A program made the position numbers and the translations under genes. A model generated the notes under the pieces. It was not told the DNA's origin. It did no database searches and was given only the letters and a program-made list of their open reading frames with translations. Positions 25,449-33,797 of a stretch of DNA of 64,000 nt are shown here, piece after piece. Each line of letters starts with the position of its first letter. Positions within the stretch are counted from its first letter, which is position 1. Origin of the DNA: Streptomyces sp. NBC_00620. GTDB lineage: Bacteria; Actinomycetota; Actinomycetes; Streptomycetales; Streptomycetaceae. The stretch lies in assembly GCF_026341825.1 (NCBI RefSeq), contig NZ_JAPENY010000003.1:682001-746000 (forward strand), in the 5' to 3' direction.

Positions 25449-26516
25449 CTAGCTCCTGGCCGGCACCGCGAAGCGCAGGATGCGGCCGCAGGTGGAGCCG
25501 TACTGCCGCCACAACGGGCCGGTGACGTACGGGATGCCGTACCTCTCGCAGAGTTCGCGCACCTTCGGGGCGATCTCGGCGTAGCGGTTGCTGGGCAGGT
25601 CCGGGAAGGCGTGGTGCTCGATCTGGTGGCCGAGGTTGCCGCTGAGGACGTGGAAGAGGGGGCCGCCCTCGATATTGGCGGAGCCCTGGATCTGGCGGAG
25701 ATACCACTCGCCGCGGGTCTCGCCGTCGATGTGCTCCTCGGTGAAGGTCCGGACGCCTCCGGGGAAATGGCCGCAGAAGATGATGGTGTGGGTCCACAGG
25801 TTGCGCACCGTGTTGGCGGTGAGGTTCCCGAGCAGGCAGGGCAGCGCGGAGGGCCCCGCGAGCAGCGGAAAGATCACGTAGTCCTTGGTGAGTTGACGGG
25901 TGGCCTTGGCAAGAAGCCCGCTCACGTCGTCCAGGAAGGAGCGCCACGGTTTGCGGCCTGCGGCAACGGCATCGGGTTCAAGGTCGTACAGCGCGATGCC
26001 CCACTCGAAGAGCGGCGCGAGCAGGAGGTTGTAGAGCGGCTGGGCGAGATGGCGTGGACGCCAGGCCTGCTCGGCACTCATCCGGAAGACGGTGTACCCG
26101 AGGTCGCGGTCGAGGTCCACGACGTTGGTGTACGTGTGATGCAGATGATTGTGAGTGTGCTTCCAGGCCTCGGCGGGCGAGAGGAAGTCCCACTCCCAGG
26201 TCGTGGAGTGGATGGCCGGGTCGCCCATCCAGTCCCACTGGCCGTGCAGGATGTTGTGGCCCAGCTCCATGTTCTCCAGGATCTTGGCGAGGGAGAGCAT
26301 GGCGGTGCCCGCGACCCAGGCGGGCGGGAACAGCGAGACGGCGAGCGCGAGACGGCCGCCCGCTTCCAGACCGCGCTGGGTGGCGATCACGGTACGGATG
26401 TAGTGGGCGTCGTCGGCGCCGCGGGTGGCGATGACTTCGGAGCGGATTCGGTCGAGTTCCGTGCCGAACTCCTCGGCGAGGGTGGCTTCGTCGGGCGCGA
26501 GAGCGGTGGCAGTCAC
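25449..26516 (-). CDS. Acyl-lipid/acyl-CoA fatty acid desaturase
   Basis: The 355-aa di-iron membrane desaturase starts at GTG 26516 with AAGGAG six bases upstream. All three histidine boxes are present: GHNILHG (about 86-92), HTHNHLHH (120-127) and HQIEHH (about 300). Hydrophobic helices lie between (LALAVSLFPPAWVAGTAML, YVIFPLLAGPSALPCLLG). It would insert a double bond in acyl chains and needs electrons from a ferredoxin and its reductase. That reductase is broken here, so it depends on a reductase encoded elsewhere. The frame is open upstream into the reductase remnant, which raises the possibility of a longer product, but the GTG and ribosome site argue against it. Confidence 0.92.
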   Translation of the reverse strand: MTATALAPDEATLAEEFGTELDRIRSEVIATRGADDAHYIRTVIATQRGLEAGGRLALAVSLFPPAWVAGTAMLSLAKILENMELGHNILHGQWDWMGDPAIHSTTWEWDFLSPAEAWKHTHNHLHHTYTNVVDLDRDLGYTVFRMSAEQAWRPRHLAQPLYNLLLAPLFEWGIALYDLEPDAVAAGRKPWRSFLDDVSGLLAKATRQLTKDYVIFPLLAGPSALPCLLGNLTANTVRNLWTHTIIFCGHFPGGVRTFTEEHIDGETRGEWYLRQIQGSANIEGGPLFHVLSGNLGHQIEHHAFPDLPSNRYAEIAPKVRELCERYGIPYVTGPLWRQYGSTCGRILRFAVPARS

Positions 26517-26720
26517 AGGGGACTCCTTGGAGGGCTGGGCGTCGAGGACCGGCGGTGCGGACACCGCCGAGACGCGGGTCTGGGTCAACTGGCTGGCCAG
26601 GCCGCGGAGTTCGCTGGTTCGCAGGTCACGGGCGCGCCCGAACGCCCGTGGGGTGAGGCAGTCGATACAGATCCCGCGCCGGCAGCCGTCCTCCCGCTGG
26701 CGGGAGGACCACGTCACGGT
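26517..26720 (-). pseudogene. C-terminal 2Fe-2S domain remnant of the ferredoxin reductase
   Basis: Reading on the minus strand from 26720, the peptide GCRRGICIDCLTPRAFGRA then RDLRTSELRG and LTQTRVSAVSAPP matches the plant-type ferredoxin end of Streptomyces reductases (pattern GCRMGIC..C...G.VRDLRTGE...IQTCVSAA). Three iron-ligand cysteines (CRRGICIDC) are kept, while the fourth, expected in QTCVS, is Arg (QTRVS). No start codon, FAD or NAD domain is attached. It sits directly before the desaturase in the position and orientation expected for the reductase's end, and runs in frame into it. Confidence 0.72.
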
Positions 26721-26996
26721 TGGCTCGATGCCCTGACATCGACCTGGGACGTGGCACATCGCCGCCTTCGAGGCAGCGCCGACGATTTCCAGCGGTCCAA
26801 TCCGCTCTCGCCGAACGGAGGATCACGAAGGTGTTGTCGAGACCTGCGTGCACCACGCGCCTCCCTGGAACGGAGCAGTTGAGCAGCTGCCGGGGGCTCG
26901 GGCCTCACGACGCAGCCTAACGCCACGCCCGTCGAGCGAACAGTGCGCCTCTGGCCGACCTCCGGCCCATCGGGGCCCGGGCCGGCTCGTCACTGC

Positions 26997-27854
26997 TCAA
27001 TCAGCGGTGGCTTCGGAACTGCTCACGGCACCCTCGCTTGACGAAGCGGACGGCGCCGGAGCACTGGCACTGGGGCTGGCACTGGGACTGGAGCTGGGAG
27101 CAGAACCGGTGCCCGGTGCCGCGCTCGCGCCCGGCGAGGCAGGGCTTGTCGTCTGCGGCACCGCGCCACTGGACGCACCCGGGGTGGGTGTCCGGCTGTC
27201 GGCGGGTTCGGGGGTACCGGCCGTGCCACCGCCCACCGAGGTTCCCCTGCCGGGCTCATTCTTGACCACGGCGGCCACCGGCTTGCCCGCGATCAGCTCC
27301 ACCGCGGTCACCGTGATCATCGCGAGGGCGAACACCAGGCCCGTCGCCAGGGCGTACTTCTTCCAGCTTATGGACCTCCGGCCGGAGCCACCCCGATAGG
27401 TGGTGACCGACTCGCCTTCGGAGGACGAAGAGGGCGAGGAGGCCGCCGTTGTCCCGCCGTGCTCACCAACCGGGCCATCGCGTCCGAAGGACGGCCTCTC
27501 GTCAGAGGCCGTGGCGTCCGCCGGTAAGCCGAACGCCGCCCGGGCGTCCGCGCGGTGTTCCGCCCGTTCCTCGCCCGGTGTCCTCGGCACTCCTACGGAC
27601 GGCACCCGGCTGCGGATCCCCTCGCCGGTCCGTCGGAAAGCATGCGAGAAGACCGCTGCGCCGGTGGTCGCGCTGGTACTGATCACGGCGGCGCCGATGA
27701 TCGTCCCGGTCACCCCCAGCAGGGACGCCAGCACCGCGCCCACCACAGTCGCGAGTGCGCTTGCCACCACCTGCACGAGCGTCAGGTCGAGCACCTTGCG
27801 CTTGGGCGCCCGCTCCTCTTCTTCTCTTTCTTCTCTGCGATTCTCCATCGACAT
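26997..27854 (-). CDS. Membrane protein with low-complexity Ser/Pro/Ala tail
   Basis: The 285-aa product has a charged start (NRREEREEEERAPKRK), a hydrophobic hairpin (LVQVVASALATVVGAVLASLLGVTG and IIGAAVISTSATTGAAVFS), a polar middle section, another helix (ALATGLVFALAMITVTAVELIAG) and a tail of about 85 residues made of Ser, Ala, Pro, Thr and Gly. The layout is cytoplasmic N-terminus and extracytoplasmic tail. Similar proteins are common in Streptomyces without a function. MENRREE (27848) is an alternative start. The region 26760-26996 upstream of the stop contains no gene that I can support. Confidence 0.75.
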   Translation of the reverse strand: MSMENRREEREEEERAPKRKVLDLTLVQVVASALATVVGAVLASLLGVTGTIIGAAVISTSATTGAAVFSHAFRRTGEGIRSRVPSVGVPRTPGEERAEHRADARAAFGLPADATASDERPSFGRDGPVGEHGGTTAASSPSSSSEGESVTTYRGGSGRRSISWKKYALATGLVFALAMITVTAVELIAGKPVAAVVKNEPGRGTSVGGGTAGTPEPADSRTPTPGASSGAVPQTTSPASPGASAAPGTGSAPSSSPSASPSASAPAPSASSSEGAVSSSEATAD

Positions 27855-28353
27855 CCCTTGATAGTTCTGGAGCCCAACAGCCCTGTGCTGCGCGTGATTT
27901 CTGCGTTCGGACCCACCCCGGGAAGATCGAGATGGACTTCTGGAAACGCGGAGGCCCCTGGGACTCCTTCAGCGGTGCGGGCAGTGCCACGGGACGACTG
28001 CCCCGCTGACGGTGTTTCATCTGCGATCAGTGACCGCGGCCTGTGCCCTGTCAGCCACACCTGGCACTCACCGAACCACCGTCCGGCAGACGCCGATCCA
28101 CCACCCGACCGCGGGACCGGCCTCACGACTATGCTGGCTACGGACGTCCCTGACCCCGGCGGGCCATCACTGCTTGGCCCACATGCCCGCGGAGAGCGGA
28201 TCATTCGTCCGGTCGCCCGGCGCATCCCCGAGGGAACCGACTGGGTCCTACGCCCCGGAACACCGGCTGCGGGATCGGTCACCCACCTGCCTGCACGACC
28301 GTACGACCGTACCGGGAGCCCGGCACGGTCTCGTGAACCGAGGCACCCTGCCC
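27855..28353. other. 499-base intergenic region with STAS-gene leader
   Basis: Between divergent genes. The right half contains leader element B (28107-28150) and a long GC-rich leader to the STAS gene. Open frames here have no coding character. I see no RNA gene. Confidence 0.5.
28107..28150 (+). repeat. Leader element B, similar to 18463-18510
   Basis: The order gaccgc, gaccgg, acgactatgctgg, ctacgg, acgtccc repeats that of 18463-18510. It lies about 205 bases upstream of the STAS start, against about 80 for element A, so the segment between element and gene differs in length. Confidence 0.5.
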
Positions 28354-28779
28354 ATGAGTACCCCACCCTTCCTGAGCGTCCACCGGCACTACGCGGACAA
28401 CCGGGCGTTGATCACCCTGACCGGTGAGATCGACCTGAATTCGCTGCCCCTGGTGCACGCATCACTGGAGCGATGCCTGCACGATGGCATCCTCGCCATC
28501 GACGTCGATGTCACCTCCGTGACCTTCTGCGACAGCAGCGGCCTCAACGCCTTCCTCCACGCCTTGATGCACACCACCGCGGCCGGAGGGTCCCTGCAAC
28601 TGCACCACCCCAGCCCGGCGTTGGAACGACTCGTCGCCCTCACCGGCTCCGGCTCCCTCTTCGTCACCCTCCCGGATGCCCTCGCCGGGAGCCGACCGCC
28701 CCCGTGGCCCTCGCCCATGCACCAGGCCGCGCCCTGGCTCCCACCGGCCATGCCTGCTTTCCCGGGCGGTGCTTGGTGA
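28354..28779 (+). CDS. STAS-domain protein (anti-sigma factor antagonist type)
   Basis: The 141-aa protein starts at ATG 28354. FLSVHRHYADNRALITLTGEID is the first strand pair; VTSVTFCDSSGLNAFLHAL contains the DSSG motif, whose serine is phosphorylated in SpoIIAA/RsbV proteins. SALERLVAL-type residues (PALERLVALTGSGSLF) complete the fold, and the last 35 residues are Pro/Trp-rich. Unphosphorylated STAS proteins bind an anti-sigma kinase and free its sigma factor. No such kinase is adjacent; the sigma factor gene at 17035 is a possible distant partner. The stop overlaps the next gene's GTG (GTGA). Confidence 0.88.
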   Translation: MSTPPFLSVHRHYADNRALITLTGEIDLNSLPLVHASLERCLHDGILAIDVDVTSVTFCDSSGLNAFLHALMHTTAAGGSLQLHHPSPALERLVALTGSGSLFVTLPDALAGSRPPPWPSPMHQAAPWLPPAMPAFPGGAW

Positions 28780-29432
28780 CCGCCCCGCCCGGGCCGAGCC
28801 GACCGCGGAAACGCGTGGACCACCGCCCGCCCGCCAGGCGCGGGATGCCCCTGAGCCTGCGCCGGCTCAACCGCTGGCAGGCCGAGGGCATGCGGGAGGA
28901 CCTGGCAGACCTGTACGCGGAGTCCTGCGCCACAGCGCCCGGTTGGCAGCACCGCGGCCGGCAGGACTTCCTGCGCCGCCTCACACGCAACACGTGGCGA
29001 CCGGGATTCGCCATGCTGACCGCGCAGGCACCGGACTTGGTGGGGTGCGCGTTCGGATTCCCCGTGCCGCGCGACGGCTCCTGGTGGAACGGATTCCGCG
29101 GAACACTCCCGCAAGACGTCGGGCAACTCACTGCGTCCGGACAGGTGTTCGCCATCAGCGGGATCGTGGTCCGCCCCTCCGAGCGGCACCACGGCCTGGC
29201 CGACCGTCTGCAGGAGCAGCTGCTCGCCGACCACCGGGCCCTGCTCGGCGCGACCCTGGTGGACCGGACCCACCGCGCGGCCTGTGCCGGGTTCCGGTCG
29301 CGGGGATGGCGCGACATCGGCCTGGTCTACAGGCCACCAGGCCCAACCGTGTTGCGGGCGCTGGTCCTTCCCCTCGGAGAGCCGACGGCGGCACAGCCGG
29401 GCGGCCTCGCGCACCACGCACGATCGCGGTGA
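28776..29432 (+). CDS. GNAT-family N-acetyltransferase-like protein
   Basis: GTG 28776 overlaps the STAS stop (GTGA), giving 218 aa; a later start MPLSLRRLNRWQ (28845) is possible. The core has FLRRLTRNTWRPGFAML, DLVGCAFGFPV and FAISGIVVRPSERHHGLADRLQEQLL, where VxPSxRxxGLAxxL is the acetyl-CoA-binding motif A of GNAT enzymes, then ATLVDRTHRAACAGFRSRGW. The substrate is unknown. Coupling to the STAS gene suggests the two work in one response. Confidence 0.75.
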   Translation: MTAPPGPSRPRKRVDHRPPARRGMPLSLRRLNRWQAEGMREDLADLYAESCATAPGWQHRGRQDFLRRLTRNTWRPGFAMLTAQAPDLVGCAFGFPVPRDGSWWNGFRGTLPQDVGQLTASGQVFAISGIVVRPSERHHGLADRLQEQLLADHRALLGATLVDRTHRAACAGFRSRGWRDIGLVYRPPGPTVLRALVLPLGEPTAAQPGGLAHHARSR

Positions 29433-29712
29433 ACGCTTTTCACCCGCCGACAGCCCGCTTCCCGGCGGCCCTTGGGCCAGATTCCGCGTACTCGCGTCGG
29501 CCTCTTGCGCGTTCTTCGACGCCACCTCAGACAAACGCGACCAGGGCCCAGCCGACCCCATATGCCCAAATTGCACGGTTCATTACATGGGCATATGTTT
29601 TATGTAGGGGAATTTTCTGAACGGCTCTGAGTGGGCCTAAGCGCGGGGGAAGCCCTTAGGCGGCACTACGCCGGGGATCGTGCACATCTGGACGTCTCGG
29701 CGGAGGCTTGCC

Positions 29713-31767
29713 ATGACGAGCTTGGATGACAGCGCGGGGCGGGTGATCGCGGGACGGTATCGGCTGATACGCAGGATCGGCGCCGGTGGCATGGGAAGGG
29801 TCTGGCTCGCCTACGACCTGGACCTCGCATGCGAGGTCGCCGTCAAGGAAGTCGCCGTACCGAGGGATCTGCCTGAGCCGCAGCTGATCGCACGCGTGGC
29901 CAGAGCACGGGGTGAGGCACGCCTGGCTGCCCGGCTGCGCGACCACCCGCACGTGGCCACCGTGCACGACGTCGTCGAGGAAGACGGCCTTCCGTGGATC
30001 GTGATGGAGTACGTGCCCGGCGCGACGACCCTCGAAGACGTCGTACGCGAGCAGGGCCCCCTGCCCGCCGCGGAAGCGGCCCGCATCGGCCTTGGCGTAC
30101 TGGACGCACTGACGGCCGGCCACCGGCTCGGGATCCTCCACCGCGACGTCAAACCGGCCAACATCCTGCTGGCGACTCCCGACCAGGACGCCACGTACCA
30201 CGAAGACCGCGGGCGAGTGCTGTTGGCGGACTACGGCATCGCGCTCAGGCCCGACTCCGGCGAACCCCGCCTCACCGCCACATCCTCGCTCGTCGGAACC
30301 CCTGGCTTCCTGGCGCCGGAACGAGCCCGAGGCGCACCGCCGAGTCCCGCGTCCGACCTCTTCTCACTCGGCGCCACGCTCTACTTCGCCGTCGGCGGGA
30401 CTGGCCCCTTCGACCGTGACTCGGAAGCCTCCACGCTGACCGCGCTGCTCTTCGAGGAGCCCTCGCCACCGGACCGGGCGGGGGCCCTCGCGCCTGTGCT
30501 GCTCGGGCTGCTCGCCAAGGATCCCGACCAGCGGATGGGCGGCGACGAGGCGGGACGTCTGCTCACGGAGCTGGCCGGCGGGCCGGCGAAGGTCGTCGCC
30601 CCGCCCAGCACCGCTCCAGCCGCTCCGACCGCACCGACCGCACCGACCGCACCGGCCGCTCCTGCCGCTCCTGCCGCATCAACCGCACCGACCGCACCTG
30701 AGCCCACCGTGGTCGTGGGCGTGGGGGACCAACCGCCCGACCACCGGGAATCGGACGCGGAGCCCACTGCGGTGGTCGAGCCGGCACGGGGTGAACCGGC
30801 CCCGGATGAAACGGCCCAGGATGAACAGACCCGGCTGAGAAGTTTCGCGGCGCCGCCCGGCGGACACGACGACACTCCGGCAGGCACGGGGCAGCCAGAA
30901 CCCCAGCCGTCCCGGAAGATGCCACGCGGCCGGATCATCGCCATCCTCGCGGCGATCGTACTGATCGCCGGCGGAGGTGCCTGGGCTGGAACCTCGCTCC
31001 TCGACAGCTCTGAAGACACGTCGAGCGACAGCACTCCCAGTCAGACCGGGCCCGTGAAGACGTACGGGGAAACCGTGGAGCTGACAAGGGAGTTGCAGGT
31101 CGGGGAATGCGTCTCCGCAGTGTGGGGCCAGGAGAAATTCAACGGCGCGCCCGATTCCCTCGGGGTCGTCGCCTGCACGCCCCAGAGCGACACGGTGGAC
31201 GGCCAAGTACTCGAACTGGACGCGGCTACCTCCCTTGACGACGCGAAGGAGAACGGAGAGAGCCGCTGCGAGGGGCTGCTCGGCGACACCGTGGGCGGCA
31301 TGGCCGACGCTCAGTCGTACGCACTCGTGCCCAGTGAGCAAGGGTGGGCCAGCAACGTGCACAACACAGCCTGTCTGGTCTTCAACAAGACCGCCTCCCT
31401 TTACGGACCGGTTGGCACCGACCGCGATCTCGGGGCGGAGTACTGGATGTTCAACGGCTCCGTCGGCGACTGCATGGACACGAAAACAGAAGGAGATGCG
31501 GTCTCAGCATTCCTCGCCGACTGCAGCGCCGCCCACAACCAGGAGGTTGTCGGCTTCGTGAACGCGCCCGAGGGCATGACTTTCAAGGCAACCTGGGACG
31601 AGTCACTGAAGCTCTGCTCGAACAAGTACGGGTCTACCCCTGAGAAGGGTCCCGCTGAGGAGCTGCAAGCCTGGATGGAAAAGGAGGACTACTGGAACGA
31701 CGGCTTCCGATACGTGATGTGCACGCTGTACCGGCCCGACGGCAAGAAGATCGAAGGCAGCGCTTAG
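29713..31767 (+). CDS. Transmembrane Ser/Thr protein kinase (PASTA-less, Hanks type)
   Basis: ATG 29713 lies seven bases after GGAGG; 684 aa. The kinase domain (about 12-290) has GAGGMGRV, K45 in VAVKEV, HRDVKPANI (catalytic D145), DYG in place of DFG (173-175), and TPGFLAPERA. Next are an Ala/Pro/Thr tandem repeat linker, an acidic stretch, one transmembrane helix (about 408-430, IIAILAAIVLIAGGGAWAG) and an extracytoplasmic domain of about 240 residues with several cysteines (GECVSAVW, VACTPQ, SRCEGLLG, GDCMDTK, FLADCSAAH, VMCTLYRP), likely disulphide-bonded. It probably senses an outside signal. The AT-rich stretch at 29565-29620 may hold its promoter. Its stop overlaps the convergent ABC gene by four bases. 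Confidence 0.93.
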   Translation: MTSLDDSAGRVIAGRYRLIRRIGAGGMGRVWLAYDLDLACEVAVKEVAVPRDLPEPQLIARVARARGEARLAARLRDHPHVATVHDVVEEDGLPWIVMEYVPGATTLEDVVREQGPLPAAEAARIGLGVLDALTAGHRLGILHRDVKPANILLATPDQDATYHEDRGRVLLADYGIALRPDSGEPRLTATSSLVGTPGFLAPERARGAPPSPASDLFSLGATLYFAVGGTGPFDRDSEASTLTALLFEEPSPPDRAGALAPVLLGLLAKDPDQRMGGDEAGRLLTELAGGPAKVVAPPSTAPAAPTAPTAPTAPAAPAAPAASTAPTAPEPTVVVGVGDQPPDHRESDAEPTAVVEPARGEPAPDETAQDEQTRLRSFAAPPGGHDDTPAGTGQPEPQPSRKMPRGRIIAILAAIVLIAGGGAWAGTSLLDSSEDTSSDSTPSQTGPVKTYGETVELTRELQVGECVSAVWGQEKFNGAPDSLGVVACTPQSDTVDGQVLELDAATSLDDAKENGESRCEGLLGDTVGGMADAQSYALVPSEQGWASNVHNTACLVFNKTASLYGPVGTDRDLGAEYWMFNGSVGDCMDTKTEGDAVSAFLADCSAAHNQEVVGFVNAPEGMTFKATWDESLKLCSNKYGSTPEKGPAEELQAWMEKEDYWNDGFRYVMCTLYRPDGKKIEGSA

Positions 31768-33662
31768 GGGTGCACCCCCACCACCTCTCCCGCATCCTCC
31801 CGCGCATTCTTGAACTGCGTCCTGTACAGCTCCGCATACCGCCCGTCCACCGCCAACAACTCCTCATGCGTGCCGCGTTCCACGATCCGCCCCGCCTCGA
31901 CGACGAGGATCACGTCGGCGGCCCGCACGGTGGACAGTCGGTGGGCGATCACCACGGCGGTCCGTCCCGCAAGGGCCTCGGTCAGCGCCTCCTGGACGGC
32001 GGCCTCGGAGGTGTTGTCGAGGTGGGCGGTGGCCTCGTCGAGGATGACGACGCGCTGGCGGGCGAGGAGCAGGCGGGCGATGGTCATGCGCTGGCGTTCG
32101 CCGCCGGAGAGCCGGTAGCCGCGTTCGCCGACCACGGTGTCGAGACCGTCGGGCAGGGAGAGTACGAGGTCTTCGAGACGGGCGCGGCGCAGGACGTCCC
32201 ACAGGTCGTCCTCGGTCGCGGACGGGCGGGCCAGCAGCAGGTTCGCCCGCACCGAATCGTGGAACAGGTGACCGTCCTGCGTGACCATGCCGAGGGTGTC
32301 CCGCACTGACTCCGCGCTGAGGTCGCGGACGTCGACGCCGCCGATGCGGACGACGCCCTCGTCGGTGTCGTACAGCCGCGGCAGTAGCTGGGCGATGGTC
32401 GACTTGCCTGCGCCGGAGGAGCCGACGAGTGCGACGGTCTGGCCGGGTTCGGCGCGGAAGGAGACGCCGTGCAGGACCTCGGCGCCGCCACGGGTGTCCA
32501 GGGATGCGACCTCCTCAAGGGAGGCCAGGGAGACCTTGTCGGCGGAGGGGTAGGCGAAGCGGACGCCGTCGAACTCGACGGCTGCCGGCCCGTCCGGCAC
32601 CGTGCGTGCGTCGGGCTTCTCCTCGATGAGCGGCTTGAGGTCAAGGACCTCGAAGACGCGCTCGAAGCTCACGAGGGCGCTCATGACCTCGACGCGCGCT
32701 CCCGCGAGTGAGGTGAGCGGCGCGTAGAGGCGGGTCAGCAGCAGGGCCAGCGAGACGACGGCGCCCGGTTCCAGGCTGCCGCGCAGCGCGAACCAGCCGC
32801 CGAGGCCGTACACGAGCGCGAGGGCGAGAGCGGATACGAGTGTCAGAGCCGTGATGAACGCCGATTGCGCCATCGCCGTACGCACGCCGATGTCCCGTAC
32901 CCGACTGGCGCGTTCCGCGAACTCGGCGGACTCGTCCTCAGGGCGCCCGAAGAGCTTGATGAGTGTGGCGCCGGGCGCGGAGAAGCGCTCGGTCATCCTG
33001 GTGCCCATCGAGGCGTTGAGGTTCGCGGCCTCCCGCGTGAGGCGGGCCATCCGGCTGCCCATCCGGCGCGCGGGCACCACGAACACGGGCAGCAGGGCGA
33101 GCGCGAGCAGCGTGATCTGCCAGGACAGGGTCAGCATCACGGCGAGGGTGAGGAGCAGCGTGACGACGTTGCTGACGACTCCCGACAGGGTGTTGCTGAA
33201 GGCGCGTTGGGCGCCGATGACGTCGTTGTTGAGTCGACTGACGAGCGCGCCCGTACGAGTACGTGTGAAGAACGCGACCGGCATGCGCTGCACATGATCG
33301 AAGACAGCCGTACGAAGATCGAGGATGAGGCCCTCGCCGAGAGTCGACGAGAGCCAGCGGCCAAGGAGTCCCAGCGCCGCTTCGGCGAAGGCGATGAGTG
33401 CGATGAGCACGGCAAGGCGGATGACGGTTCCGTCGTCGCCGTCGGAGACGATCACGTCCACGACGCGCCCCGCGAGCACCGGCGTTGCGACGGCCAGCAG
33501 CGCGGTCGCGATGCTGAGTACGACGAACTGGCCGATGCGGCGGCGGTGCGGACGGGCGAAGGCGGCGATACGGCGCAGTGTCGCGCGGGCGAAGGGGCGG
33601 CGTTCCTGCTGCGCGTTCATGACGCTGTGCAGCTGTGTCCAGGCTGTGGTCTCCATGCTCAT
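31764..33662 (-). CDS. ABC exporter, fused permease-ATPase half transporter
   Basis: The 632-aa protein has six transmembrane helices in the first 330 residues (QFVVLSIATALLAVATPVLAG, VIRLAVLIALIAFAEAALGLL, VVTLLLTLAVMLTL) and an ATPase domain with GSSGAGKST (Walker A), LSGGERQRM (signature), VVILDEATAHLD (Walker B) and AHRLSTVR. It should act as a dimer exporting a drug-like or lipid molecule. The promoter is a SoxR-type site (33670-33700), and one known SoxR target of S. coelicolor is an ABC transporter, so export of a redox-active compound is a good guess. The ATG at 33662 may be the first base of the mRNA; ATG 33656 is the alternative. Confidence 0.93.
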   Translation of the reverse strand: MSMETTAWTQLHSVMNAQQERRPFARATLRRIAAFARPHRRRIGQFVVLSIATALLAVATPVLAGRVVDVIVSDGDDGTVIRLAVLIALIAFAEAALGLLGRWLSSTLGEGLILDLRTAVFDHVQRMPVAFFTRTRTGALVSRLNNDVIGAQRAFSNTLSGVVSNVVTLLLTLAVMLTLSWQITLLALALLPVFVVPARRMGSRMARLTREAANLNASMGTRMTERFSAPGATLIKLFGRPEDESAEFAERASRVRDIGVRTAMAQSAFITALTLVSALALALVYGLGGWFALRGSLEPGAVVSLALLLTRLYAPLTSLAGARVEVMSALVSFERVFEVLDLKPLIEEKPDARTVPDGPAAVEFDGVRFAYPSADKVSLASLEEVASLDTRGGAEVLHGVSFRAEPGQTVALVGSSGAGKSTIAQLLPRLYDTDEGVVRIGGVDVRDLSAESVRDTLGMVTQDGHLFHDSVRANLLLARPSATEDDLWDVLRRARLEDLVLSLPDGLDTVVGERGYRLSGGERQRMTIARLLLARQRVVILDEATAHLDNTSEAAVQEALTEALAGRTAVVIAHRLSTVRAADVILVVEAGRIVERGTHEELLAVDGRYAELYRTQFKNAREDAGEVVGVHP

Positions 33663-33669
33663 GGGAGTG

Positions 33670-33700
33670 ACGGTATGACCTCAAGCAATGTTGAGGTCAA
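33670..33700 (-). promoter_or_regulatory. SoxR-type MerR-family promoter with 19-base spacer
   Basis: On the minus strand TTGACC (33700-33695) and TACCGT (33675-33670) are separated by exactly 19 bases. The spacer is filled by an inverted repeat with 9-base arms, tgacctcaa (33676-33684) and ttgaggtca (33691-33699). The core CCTCAAG-N4-GTTGAGG differs from the E. coli SoxR box CCTCAAG-N4-CTTGAGG at one outer position. An over-long spacer with a dyad in it is the mark of MerR-family activation. Seven bases after the -10 comes the ATG, so the transcript may be leaderless. Confidence 0.8.
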
Positions 33701-33797
33701 CCATCGGTCGACGCCCCTTTCATCTTGCCCAGCACGTCAGCCGCCGTCTCCGCTCCCGCAACCCCCCGTTGGTGCGAAGTGGAAAACCTCTCCCAAT

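Noticed and set aside
26517..26759. An N-terminal ferredoxin-desaturase fusion protein
   Set aside because: The frame is open, but a good AAKGAG-type ribosome site and GTG precede the desaturase, one iron ligand is lost, and no credible start lies upstream.
24875..26996. A mobile element causing the reductase break
   Set aside because: No transposase, terminal inverted repeats or target duplication are visible; inversion explains the orientation of the pieces better.
17863..29712. SigB-type promoters (GNNT-N14-16-GGGTA) before the stress genes
   Set aside because: The nearest match (gtttcaactc...gagggtcac before 20558) has GGGTC, not GGGTA. I found none that fits.
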